From NCBI GenBank assembly GCA_021399435.1, contig JAJTUP010000003.1, positions 434,001-498,000 of the forward strand: a stretch of 64,000 bases of DNA, given 5' to 3'. Position numbers and translations under genes: made by a program. Below, piece after piece: positions 31,889-43,170 of this stretch; the stretch's first letter is position 1, and each line of letters opens with the position of its first letter. The notes under the pieces were generated by a model. The model had not been told where the DNA came from. It made no database searches and worked only from the letters and a program-made list of their open reading frames with translations. The stretch is from Diaporthe sp. PMI_573. Lineage: Eukaryota > Ascomycota > Sordariomycetes > Diaporthales > Diaporthaceae.

Positions 31889-34886
31889 CTAAGCCGGAAC
31901 TTTGTCTTGCAGGCCCGTCTCACCGAACTTGTGGAGAAGGTCTCGCAACGGCTGAGGTGTCTCGGCGTCGGCTGGCCCGTCGTTGGTGGCCTGGGAGGAG
32001 CTGGTCCGCGGGCTGTTACCGCCCGTGGTGAGCGCCGGGGTAGGCATCGCCGAGTTCATGTCGGACTGGGAGCTTGGTCGCGATGCCGTCACTCCATTCA
32101 GCTCACCGTTCGCGCTGCTGACACTACCCTGCCTCGAAGCGGTGGCTCGAAACTGGCTCATGAGATTTTCAAAGGCCGCCCACTTCTCATCCGGGCGGCT
32201 GGGCTTCTTCCTGGCAAGGTAGTAGGGTCGGCTTTCCCTTATGAGTGTCTCCTGCTCGACACCGTTGAGGTGGAAGCAAAGTTTTTCTGTCTTGATGTCA
32301 GCAAGTCGTCCGTGATCCGCCATGAGCTAGAAGGGCAAACGTGTGACTACTTACGGACAACATAGTTGGCAAATTGGTCTTTCCACATGGCTTGCAGCAG
32401 GCCACTGCCGTCTTCTATGCGGGTGTTCATGATCAGGTGGTAGATCTCCATCCGATCCTCCTGTTCTCCAAACTCGATGCAGTGCTCCATCACGTTGCTA
32501 GCGACCTTCTGCTTGGAGAAGACCAGGAACTGTTCGATGCAGAGTCGGATCACTTCTGAGCGTGCCTTGGGCCCTCCCTGCTTGATGACAGCCTGGACGA
32601 CGTAGTTGCCCCAGTCGTCCGTCACCAGCTTGGGTGCGGCTCGGTGGAATTCCTCGAGGATGAATTCCTTGTCCTTGCTCGTTCCCTGCTCGATCATTCG
32701 CTGGATTACCCTACAACCATATTGCTGCGTTGAGAGTGTGAAGACTTTGCCACGGACCGCGTCGTAAACGAAGTCGATATGCTCCCGGGGTAGCTTCTGG
32801 AGGACCTTTTGGACCACGTGGTTCGAGTGAACGCCCTGCATCATCCTCAGGATCTCGGGTTCGAGCTCCTTGGCCAGCTCGACCTGCTGGTCGACGAGGA
32901 CGTAATTCAGGGCCTAGGATGGAGTCAGCAGGGGCGCAGCATGACAAAACTTTTGTAATCTACTCACCTCCTGGACACATCGACAGCCGTAGATGTTCAT
33001 GGAGAGGTCCACTACATTGCGTTGCATCTTTTGAGCAAGAATCTTCTTCTGCGCGAGGGTTCCGTATTCGAAGAGCTTCTGGATGATGTAGTTGCCGAAT
33101 ACGTCCGTCATCATCTGGTTGGCATTCACGATGATCTCGGTGAATACTCTTTCCTTGTCGTCGCTATTCGCGCCGGGAATCTTCTCCTGGAGGAACCTGG
33201 AACCCTGCTGGTCACCGGCGAAATCGACCACGTAACCAAAAATGTCCTGCACGCCAATTAGTAACATTACGCTGGGACCAGAACAACGGTCCACATACCC
33301 TGAGTTGCCATTTCTTATTGGCACCTTTCGATGTCTTCTTGAACTCGTCGAGCAGCGGAGGCGTTGCTTTGTAGTTGTCGAAGGAGTTCTGGGTGCGCCC
33401 AGGTCGACCCCCGTAAGCAGCAGGAGCAGTCGGAGTAGGGTAGTATGATGGTGTCTGCTGCATCTGCTGCATTGTGTAATTCTGGAAGTACAACGTGTTC
33501 ATTAGTTGCGAATGGGCCTGTAGCTGCTCGGAAAGCGGGTTCGGATGAATCTGCCCGTATGTGGGATCGACATATGGTGTTTGGTTCGCCAGCCTTGCCT
33601 GGGTTCGTTGAAGTCTGCTCAGAGCGTCGAAATCCACAGGTGCGGCTGGGCTACCCCACGGTTCGACAGGCCTAGCGCTACTAAAAGTTCTCGGGCTGTT
33701 CATGGCGGACTGGTTGACGCTCATCGCCAGCGACTCTCGCCTGGATTCCTGGGGGTATACAGGGTTCGGACCAACACCGTTGCTGGGCGTGAAGTCACCC
33801 CACCGGTAAGCTTGCGTCGGCCCTGGTGTGCCCGTCTGGACGGCGTTGAAGCGAGGGGCCGGAGAGTTGCTGGCCATATTCCTAGCGAGGGATTGGCGGG
33901 CAGCCTCCAGGGCGGCTTCATCGAGCTGCGGGTTCAGGCTCTGGGATCTCGAGGGCTGCTGCTGCTGGTAGTATGACGACGATGCGGCGCTGAGAGATGG
34001 TCTAGAAGCATGCCGAGTATGTGACGCGATCGTCTGAGGGAATCCAGGCACCTCGTTGTTATATTGTCCAGTTGATTCACTGTCCGGGTGTTTTGATGAG
34101 AGCAGTCCTGATTCGCGTGGCGCTGCACCATCATCAAAAGCAGAAGTCCCCGAATTGGTCCGTGCAAAGCCTCCAAACCCGGACTGGAAGCTATTGACCC
34201 TGCCAGCGGCCCCCGAGATACTTCCGCGGCTGATTAGGCCGCTGGATGTGTGCGCGAGGGACGTCGGGAAGGTATTGCTTTGCCCGTTCGTTAAGCGGCC
34301 TGGGGTGAACGACGGGGACGTGTTCGAGGTGTTCTGAAACGCAGACGGGGGGGATGTGCTTCGTGATGGGTTCGGTCGAGATTGTACGTCTGGAGAGGAC
34401 CAGTTTACCAGTCCACTAGGCCACCGGCTGACATCGGATCCGCCGATGCCGTTTTGTCGCTGTGTAGAGTGTAGCGACTGGCCGGGCGCTGAGGGTTGTG
34501 TCAATTTTGCGCCGTCCGTGGCCCAATTCTTGTACGCACCGGACATACCTGAGTTGTCCCTGGAGGGAAGGCCATCTGTGATCGGATTGTTGGACCATAT
34601 ACTGCCGGCCCCTACTTGTCCGGTGCCATTCAATAGGGGAGGGAAGAGGTTTGCTCTGGGGTTGCGGTTCGGTTGTTGGCCGTGAATCTGCGTCGAAGGG
34701 TCAGCCGCAGTTTCGAATCGGTGCCTCTGCACCGGCTCCACACCGATGTCAGAGGGTCAAAAGCGCACGCCCAGAAGACCGCAGGACAGTACACGGCGTG
34801 TTACTTGGGCTAGGCGCATTTCGCATGCGAAAATCAAGTGCGCAGGGACGAGGCTGTGGGCGACTCACTGGTTGAGTATTGTCCAT
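31889..34886 (-). CDS. Pumilio/PUF-family RNA-binding protein (Puf3-like)
   Basis: Five exons: complement(join(31889..32286, 32355..32913, 32968..33246, 33299..34726, 34869..34886)), 2682 nt, 893 aa. The first exon is only 18 nt (MDNTQP). Residues ~7-480 are a disordered Ser/Asn/Gln/Pro-rich region, as in fungal PUF proteins. The Pumilio domain starts at KKWQLRDIFGYVVDFAGDQQ (~478) and contains the repeats: GSRFLQEKI, FGNYIIQKLFEYG, YGCRCVQEALNYV, SNHVVQKVLQKL, YGCRVIQRMIEQG, WGNYVVQAVIKQG, ASNVMEHCIEFG and FANYVVQKL. Such proteins bind 3' UTR UGUA elements and control mRNA decay and translation; in yeast, Puf3 targets mitochondrial mRNAs. After repeat 8 the usual KQI-type cap is replaced by RPYYLARKKPSRPDEKW, and a Ser/Thr-rich tail follows. 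It is convergent with the 2H gene. Confidence 0.93.
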
Positions 34887-35392
34887 GGCGGGCGTCACTC
34901 CGGAGCGGAGCCTCGCGATCGAGAATCGGAAATTATCTTCCTGACTGTGTGCGGGATGGTAGATAGCCTGTGGCAGAGACCAGCTGTGTGTTAGACAGGA
35001 GCACAAGACGTATTAGAATGGAAGCAATGGGTGTGAAAGCGTGCGTGCGAACCAAGATGTACAGAGAAGGAAGATGATTTTGAAATATTGGTGCAGGAAA
35101 GTCAAGTTGGAGGATAGGACTCGGATTGCGAGGTTGGAGTGTGTGCTGCAACCGCGCTAAGATAAAAGAAAGGCATTCAGCTGTCAGGCCAGGCACAAGC
35201 AGGCCTTTAGCCCATGGCTTGAAAGGAGGGAGGGAACACTACCGCGAGCCAGTGGAGTTTGACTTTGGCCTAGGGCCGAGTCGATCCACTCTCGCAACTC
35301 GCAAGGGTTCATGGGTGCGCAGGCTAGTGTAAAAAGCATACCTTGGTGGGTGAGCGATGATTGCTCGAAAGGGCGTGCGTGTATGCGTATGC

Positions 35393-35412
35393 GTGTGTGT
35401 GTGTGTGTGTGT
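35393..35412. repeat. (GT)10 microsatellite
   Basis: Ten perfect GT units in a longer GT/GC-rich stretch at about 35370-35445, in the presumed leader or promoter of the PUF gene. Confidence 0.9.
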
Positions 35413-35842
35413 GCGTGTAGAATGTATATGTGTCTGTGTCTGTGTACCTTGAGTAATCTGCTCGGAGGACAGTTTGCCTGTATGCTCCTATGGTGTGTGT
35501 ACTGTCCGGTCGGGTGTGAGGCCAGGGCAGGGCGTAGGGTGGTGCTGGATCAATGCAAACAAAGGGTCGGGCGTGGGTTGCGACAATGCAGTTGACGGGG
35601 ACGAGGCGGGCGGGAAGGATAAGGTTGCAGTTGTGAAGTCTTAAGGTTGCATTCCAATGCCAAGGGGCAGCAAATGTGGATGATCCAGCGTGCGAAACAC
35701 CTGAGACCCAGACCGGGGAGAACCTGGAAACGGGCGACAAAGTACGCACAGGAACGATCGAGGTGCCAGCAGCCCACTTGGAGACCTGCACTGGAGGGAC
35801 AGACAGCCTTGTGCTGCAATGCACCGCGCTGCACTGAACTGA

Positions 35843-35888
35843 AGCTGAGCTGCGCTGGGCTGGGTTTGGGCTGGGCTGGGCTGGGCTG
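35843..35888. repeat. GGGCT pentanucleotide repeat
   Basis: Imperfect GGGCT/GAGCT units followed by four perfect GGGCT copies ending near 35888, then GGCAC copies at about 35896-35910. Confidence 0.75.
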
Positions 35889-36236
35889 TGGTGCGCGGCA
35901 CGGCACGGCACTGCACTGTACAAGACTGTACTGTGGTGTTCAGGCACTGCGCACGAAGGACCACAACGGGCCGAGCTCCAGAAACGCGACGAGAAGTGAG
36001 AGGAGAGGGAGCGGAGGCCAGAGAAGGGACCCTGAAGGCCTGGGATTTTTGCGGGGTGAGCTTCTTGAATGTTTGAGATACTGACTCCGGTGTGGCTCCC
36101 GTCTGCCACAAGTCAACATTAGCGCATTGTTAGCAGCATGTCAGGGGTAAACCCGTCCGAGACGGATGTCACAAGTCACACGACTCACCGCGACGATAAA
36201 GATCACCCTGTCAGTCCTTTTCGAGCGTCCTCGTCC

Positions 36237-36260
36237 TCTGGCTCTGGCTCTGGCTCTGGC
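36237..36260. repeat. (TCTGGC)4 hexanucleotide repeat
   Basis: Four perfect TCTGGC units. Confidence 0.85.
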
Positions 36261-37780
36261 TGTGGATGGTGCGGTGCGGCCTTGATGATAATGGTCCGGC
36301 CCTCTTCCTCCGCGGTACCTGTCGTGTCGTGCGAGGTGCGGGTCGATGGAGTGGGCAGGATGCTGCAGCCTAGGCTCCTGCGTGCGCACTAACTGCGCCG
36401 GGACGGGCAAACTCTCCGCAGCTTTATTCTTGCAGACGTGCAGGGGGCGGCACCGGAATGGCCACGCATGTAATATGGCTGGTAAGGCTGACGCTCTCCC
36501 CAAGTGCCTGCTTGTCCGTCAATGCCGGGCTTCCAGGTGACTGTACGTGGTTCCCGAAAGTCAAGAGATCGGACGAGGCGGCTGGGCCGGGTCGGCCACC
36601 TTGCTCTTGGTGGCAAAAGGCGAGCAACGGGCTTCTTTGAGGTCGTCGTCAGATGCTCCCGCGGAATAATGTATGCCCTGCGAGGACGGCTGTGATGTTG
36701 TCGGTAGCTGCAGCGAAAGGTCAGCTCGTAATATGTCCACCTGCCTCGTCTGTCTGCCTGCCTGCCTGTCACGTCATTGGACTGGAGGAACCCCCAGGAC
36801 GACTCACTGCAAGGCAATATAAGACCGAAATGGCCAGGCGTGTGATGACAACCACGAGGTGACGAGCAGGAGTAGTTGTAGTGGATATGTAAATGCTTCT
36901 TGAGGCCTCGAGGACCAACCGGTTGTCGTTGTTGGTGTCGTTTGTTGGCTAATGGTGTACAGGGCTATTTACGGCTTGATATGTGACGGCCAGTGAGGGT
37001 GGTGTGGATACTTCTTTTTTGTTTTTGTTTCCCCCAGGGCTGTAGGAGTCGCAAGACCAACGAACGACCAGCAATCCGAAAGACCTTTTTTTGTACGGTG
37101 ATGTATTTGCTGCATATGAATTTGTAGATACCAACAAGCTGGAGAATGGACAAGAAAGCAGGTTGAGACGGGACGAGGTGGGATTTTGGACATGTGTTCC
37201 CTTCAAGAGTACAGAAGTAGGAGGGGGAGGGGAGGGAAGGGACGGATGCTTTGCTGGACGAACAGACGAGCAATGGACAACTACGCAGGGCAAGCAAGCA
37301 GGCAGGGCAGGGCAGCAGGGAGAGAGGGAAAAGAGACGAGGGCGACTTCCCTATTTGGTCAGCCTCAGCTTTGGAAGGGAGGAACAGCTTCGGGTCACGT
37401 CAGGTCACCCAGGTAGAGAGATACAGTCCCAGATGCCCGTCAGATCGACGCATTAGTCCAAGGTCGCGGTCGGCGGCCACCAAAGTTGGCCAATGGCCCC
37501 AACTGGCCCTCCCTCCTCCCCCACGCCGCAACTCAGCATCGTAGTCTAAACTCCCCACTGCATGCACCTGCGCCGCCTTGGTCCAAGGTCAATATTGTGT
37601 CTATCTAAGTACATCGGGGGCTCATTGGCATTCTCTCCCGCCTGTGGACCTCCAGGTGCGGTATAGGCTGGTCTCTGCCACAGCAAATACGGGCATGTTG
37701 GCCCGCCACTAATAACACCCATCCTCTACCAAGGGAGGGCATCGGTGACGCCGTTCATGCATATCGTCAGAAGAACAAAG

Positions 37781-37784
<4 letters not shown>

Positions 37785-37823
<39 letters not shown>
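37785..37823. repeat. T39 homopolymer
   Basis: An uninterrupted run of 39 T (poly-A on the minus strand). It could be a slippage product or the tail of a retroposed sequence; no element or target duplication was recognised next to it. Confidence 0.85.
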
Positions 37824-37826
<3 letters not shown>

Positions 37827-40800
37827 CGCCGGGCCTCGCTTGTTCGGATAACGATACCGGCCGAAATCACGCACACGTACTTGTTAGACAGCCAGCCTGG
37901 CATCGCTTGCTGCCCACAAGCGGAAACAGGAGGCGTGACAGCAAGGTCAGACTAGCAGGCAGCCGAGGGGGCGACTCTTGTGTGCGTGCGGGTGAGGGCC
38001 ACATAGCTGTCCGTGAACGGTGATCGTGGAATCGGAGCCTTCGAAGATGCGTGCACATTAGGAACGTCGCCAATTTAAAAATTTCTAGCCACTTTCGCTG
38101 GGCAGGAGAGGATCTACAAGCAGTAAGTTAAGGCTCGTATAAGTCTTCGTCTTTTCTTCTTTCCCCTTTCTATTCGGCACCGGTCTTCGTGGGAGTCTAC
38201 CAAATTGGTACAAAGTCTATATTGGAGTTTAATCCGCAGGTCCCGGCCCAGTCGCGCTGTGAACTATCCAAAGGGCTGTCACAACAATCGCCTGTTCCGG
38301 CCGGTACCATACAAAGTACCACTAGACAGCACAGAAGGGTCTGGTCAATTGGATTCGAGACCACTCCGCCCCGGGAATCCCCCCTTTGATGCACGCTCAG
38401 GCTTCAAGCCGCGGAACGCCCCGCAGTTTTAGTGGGGCAGAGACCCGTGGACGTGGATGGGGACTGGACGGGCGCATCTTGCATCTTGCATCTGCATATG
38501 AGAGAAAAAGGCCGGTAGGCTGGTGGCGTGCCCGCATGTATCCATGCGTAGCGTGCCCAGCAGCTACAGGAGAAGAGGATACCGGGGGCTTCTCGTACAG
38601 TATTATTGTGATGATTATAATTCCTCCCCACAGGGGCCTGCAACTTTGCCATCCGCGGGAGGGTCTGTCAAAGCTTTTTCGTAAAGACGCAGTGATCGTC
38701 ATATTGCCCTTGATACCCAGGGCTGCCAGGTAGCTCGACGTTTCAGAATTTTTGCCTCCAGGAGAGGTGCACAGGACCACAGCTGACCAGCTGTGACCTG
38801 CAGGAATAGCGGCTCTGAACTGAAGCCTCTCTGCACCAACGTCCAACGAACCATCGCCCCATCCGGGTCCCTTCTCACGTAACCGTTGGCAAATCCTCCG
38901 GGTTGGGTCTAGCTTTGGGCCTGTTCTATTTCCATCCAGTGCCTTTGACTCTCGAAGGTTCGCCTACCGCGACGAAAATCAAACATCAACAACACATGAT
39001 TCGATTCTGCCAACAACCCTTTTGTTCCCGAGAACAAAGGGCACCGAGGGGGCGGGTAATCAAAGTGCTCCACCATGACTTTCATGCCGGGGCAAAGCTC
39101 CAAGGGGAGACAGGACCCCGCCCTTGTGTGACCGCAAGTGAAACATCGCCAATGGCAGTTCGGGCGACCTGTCCCGTCACGACGCCTCGCAAGATCGTCT
39201 TAACACTTCGGACGAAGTGATACTGGTCGTTAGCGAGCAGCCTAGGCCTCCCGACGAGGGGTAGATCCCGCAAGCAAAGACACACTGTGTCTTCATGGGC
39301 ATCGATCCTGGCGTGGGTAGAAAAGCGGTGAGCCCAGGACTACCACTTTCAACCTCGATTCCCCGACGGATGGCAGCGGCTTGCTGGGATCGTCAACGAC
39401 AATCAACCGAACCAGCGTCGACCATAGTCTCTGCAGCGTAGAGGAGCCTTGCTTTTCCATGGTCGTGGCTGTCCACTGCGGCAGGTTACTGTCCAACGCG
39501 AGACTCCATCACGTTGCATGAGAAGCAGTCTGCGTACGATGCATTCTTGTAGCCGGTTTGCTGGCAATGCTGCCCGTCGACTTCACCCGGGCTGGTGTCG
39601 GGCAAAGGCGGCGGGCACGCCGGGGACGAGGCGGAATAGGCGACGGACACCGCAGCTCTGTAGAACAGCCAAAAACCGTTTCTTGGGCTGATGGCGGTCG
39701 GTTAGTGGCGAAGACAAATCTGCGGTTCACAACATGGTTGCGCAGCCGCGCAGCCTGCCATCGAGATTGCGGGGCGCAAGCCAGACTCGCACAACGGCAG
39801 ATGCCACGGGTGACGAGACGTTCATCCTCAGCCAGCCAGCCGGCCATGGGCTCGGCTCAAGTACCTCATGCGCCGCGAACAAACAAACAGACAGCGCAAG
39901 CTCAAGGTCGGGGTCCTCGCCCGTCAGCCACTGGTGGAGGAGGCCGAGACCGAAGATGTACGACCAGCAGCGGCGAGGTGAGCTTACAATGAGCCATGCA
40001 TGCTTTCGGCGAGTGCAGGAAAAAGAACTCAGTGCCAATGCCGAAGCTCACTGCGGCCGGCAGATGTCATTCCCTGCCGACACATGGTGACGCCGGAGTC
40101 CGGATAAATGATTGGCGAGCGCGCAAGGCGATTCGCTCCGAGGACGACCGACGACCGGCTTTTGCAAACCTATTTCTGGAAATAGGCGACCACCTCCAGA
40201 CACAACGTGAAAAAGCGATTGGGTGTCCAACCCATATAGTCAGTTTGGTGATTTACCGGCACCCGAGAGCTTGTGCTGCGTGGCTGCATCGCTGCGTGTC
40301 AGAAAGGTTTGAAGTGAAATTCTGAAAAGAATTGATTGTGAGCTCCGGCCAGAGAAGGTCTAGACGACATGAATCGGAAGTGATCTCCATGATCTTCATA
40401 CAATGCGACACATGGTGAGCATGGACTCGAACGTAAGGCAAAACTCTAATAGGGTTTCTCGTGGCTCTCGTGTAACCCTCGAACTATTGGTAAGAGTTTT
40501 CCCAACACAGCACAGTACTCGCATGTTTGCTAGACACGTCAGTGCGGTGACGTTACAATTGCAGGAGGACAGCGCCTCCTCGTCCAGGGCAAGCCCATGC
40601 ATTCAGGTGAGAATATGGATTGGCCTGGACTCGGTCCATGGCTGCACTGGCTGACTGGCTGGGCGGGTCAGCAGCGACGCAACACGAGGGCGGCCGGCCC
40701 CCAAGCAAGGCAGTGAGCCGAACTGCGCAGTTTGGGCTGGCCACCGACGGAAGAGTCTTTTGTTCTATTGGTTTTGAAGCAAGCTCCTTGTCGAGGTCAG

Positions 40801-40976
40801 GGGACGGGATGAACGTCTGGCTCGGACATTAGTTGCCGGGCCGATGGGCTTGTCCTGATTCCTGGTTGTCGGATTTGGTTCCTCGGTGCTGGCAGCTGGC
40901 TGGCTGGTCTACTAAGTTAAGTTCAGGGTTGTTTGTCTTAGTGCATGGGCGCTGGCAACAAAAGGGGAAAAGCGAT

Positions 40977-41033
40977 TGAGGATGAGTATGAGGATGAGGA
41001 CGGGGACGAGGACGAGGACGAGGACGAGGAGGA
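40977..41033. repeat. GAGGAY hexanucleotide repeat
   Basis: Purine-rich GAGGAT/GAGGAC units; the short acidic open frame it creates is not taken as a gene. Confidence 0.75.
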
Positions 41034-41724
41034 GCCTTTGCGTGTCGACATCCTGATGAGGCGAGGCGAGGCGAGGAGAGGCGATCCTTTCAGCCCATGC
41101 ACATCTTCAAATCTGGACCGCTTCTGTGGGCGCTGGAGCCAAAATGAGCACTGAGCCAAAGAAAGCACTGATCCTGGGCAGCGTGACCTTGAACGATCCT
41201 GATCAATTTGGCGTTGGCGTGCACAGCCAGAAGGGCCAGAAGGGGTAAGGGGAAGGACGACAAGCTGCAAGGAAAAGCTGCCATGGATGCCAAATTGGGT
41301 GGCCCACTCTCTCCCTTCGTTTACAAACAGGCGAGGCGAGTGATTGGGTGCGTGTTCCTGAGCGTTGAAATTGAGCTGACGCTAGGGCGGCAATGATCAG
41401 GGGTGCAGCCTTGCGCGGCCAATGGGTGGGCAGGGCCTCGCGGGCGTGGTTTCCACCCGAGCTTTGGCGCCGTTGCATCCCCCGTGCGTACCTGCATTTC
41501 TGTCCCTGGCACCTGCAGTCTAGTTGCATCGAACCGAACCCCCATCGCGAGTCCGCAGTGGAGGAGTGGCAGAGTGGGCATCCATCCACACATTCAACCT
41601 CACCCTGCCCCGGCCAATGCCCCCGTCAGCCAGCCAGCCCGCCAGCCAGCGCAAGCTGCCAGTCCCAATCTGGGCCACGCCATGCCAACAACCAATGCAA
41701 GCCCGTCTGTGTGCCAGGGCAGGG

Positions 41725-41758
41725 CGGCAGGGCGAGGCAGGGCAGGGCAGGGCCAGCC
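41725..41758. repeat. GGCAGG-type low-complexity repeat
   Basis: Overlapping GGCAGG/GGCGAGG units close to CCAGC repeats at about 41628-41655, in the upstream region of the membrane protein gene. Confidence 0.6.
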
Positions 41759-42579
41759 TGCAGTCTGCAAGTGGCAGCGGCAACGATCGATAGCGCGCAG
41801 AGTAGTGTTGAGTGAGGTGTGGGTTGGGTTGGCCTACCGTGCTGGTGTGTGTGTGCTGTGCTCTTTGTGGCCTGAGCGGCTCGATCTCATCTAAGGAGGT
41901 GGTCTGCCCGTGTCCCGCCCCTTCCAACCCTTTCCTTTCTTTCCCTTTCCTTCACCACCTGGTCCATCGTCACCGGCGTCGTCAAGTCCACATTCGTTCC
42001 TTCCCATACTGCACATGCTCATGCTGCACTGCTCGTAATCCCTCGAGATTAGACATTGTCGCTTCCCCTCCCCCTTCCCTCCCTCTCCTTGGTCTCGGCT
42101 TCATTCATTCAGTCGAGTTTCCGTCCTTTCATTTTCCCCTGCGTGTACTGGGCCCATCTGCCCCGGAATTTCCTGACGACCACGCTACGACTCATAAACA
42201 AATCAGTGCGAGCCCGGCCGACATATCCAAACCGTAATAACTAGTGATCCTGACTCTCCAAACTCCCACCCTGACCGCCTGGGCCATTCTTCGCAGAGGT
42301 ATGTCGGACGCGCTATACAATCTTATCCAAAGCGCCCCCCATGATTCAGATCCCTTCCTCCCTTGTCCAACCAGCCGCGGCGAGACATGGTCCCAGAGAC
42401 ACCCCTCCGTGCGAGCACCAGGGACTGACAGACTTGGCAGGATAATCACCGTCACTGCTCGATCCAGAGTATCATCATCACTATCGTTTTACACATCACA
42501 CTCATTCATTGAACCCTGTACACACACACACAAACAAACACAACCAGACCACAGCTAGGAACAGCAAACCACATCCGCC

Positions 42580-43170
42580 ATGCCTGCCATGTCGAAGCTC
42601 ATCGAACGGAACACCCTCGCCATGCGCGACGGTCTTGCCGGAGACGATGACGGCAACACCAACGTCATCAACCTGTTGATCATCATCCTGAGTGTCGTGG
42701 TCGTCTTCGGCCTCCTCCTCGGCGGAGTCCTGTTCGTTCTCCGAAAGATGCGAAACAAGCAGCAGAGAGTGCGCAAGGACTCCCTACCCCAGTACAACGA
42801 CGTCGTACAAGACGCCAAGCGCAGTAACCACCGCCGTCTGACCATCGAGACCAGAAACGGCCACAGTAGCGTGCTGGTCTTCAACAAGGACGGACAGCCA
42901 ATGCTGTCAAACCCTAGCCAGCCCCCTCACTCGCCCGACAACGTCCCCGAGATCCACATCACCTTCCCCGAGGAGGAGGACGACAGCGGACGCCGCAAGA
43001 GTGGTCGCGTTCTCGTCGTGCGCGTCGGCGACAATGCTACCGTCGGCATGGAGCCCCTGGACGAGGAGCAGCTTCCTGCCTACGAGAAGGAGAGCAAACA
43101 TCAATTCTACTCCATTGACATGGACGACATTGGGGGCCTGAAGGAGAAGTCGCGCGAGGACTACCACTAA
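42580..43170 (+). CDS. 196-aa single-pass membrane protein with two LPxY motifs
   Basis: The ATG at 42580 has a good context (CCGCCATG) and follows a CT-rich leader. A hydrophobic helix INLLIIILSVVVVFGLLLGG (~30-53) is preceded by an acidic and followed by a basic stretch (RKMRNKQQRVRK), which predicts the C-terminus facing the cytosol. The cytosolic tail carries SLPQYNDVV (~68-76) and QLPAYEKES (~166-174), i.e. two L-P-x-Y motifs of the kind bound by WW domains of Rsp5/Nedd4 ubiquitin ligases and their arrestin adaptors. Between them lies a charged region (FPEEEDDSGRRKSGR). The layout suggests a Rsp5 adaptor or a protein regulated by trafficking. No named family was recognised. There is no signal peptide. 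Confidence 0.82.
   Translation: MPAMSKLIERNTLAMRDGLAGDDDGNTNVINLLIIILSVVVVFGLLLGGVLFVLRKMRNKQQRVRKDSLPQYNDVVQDAKRSNHRRLTIETRNGHSSVLVFNKDGQPMLSNPSQPPHSPDNVPEIHITFPEEEDDSGRRKSGRVLVVRVGDNATVGMEPLDEEQLPAYEKESKHQFYSIDMDDIGGLKEKSREDYH

Larger units (their letters stand above)
34887..42579. other. 7.7-kb gene-free, microsatellite-rich divergent intergenic region
   Basis: No reading frame here shows coding character on either strand. It lies between the divergent starts of the PUF gene (minus) and the LPxY membrane protein gene (plus). It holds many simple repeats (listed separately), a T39 tract and, at 41920-42120, a long CT-rich stretch (CTTTCCTTTCTTTCCCTTTCC) typical of fungal core promoters and 5' leaders. 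Long 5' UTRs for both genes, regulatory DNA or unannotated noncoding RNA could fill it. Confidence 0.55.

Noticed and set aside
39509..39992. Overlapping open frames on both strands in the gene-free region
   Set aside because: Arg/Pro/Gly-rich translations typical of GC-rich non-coding DNA; no splice-linked extension.
40945..41154. Short acidic open frame with DEDEDE residues
   Set aside because: Produced by the GAGGAY simple repeat; no conserved sequence around it.
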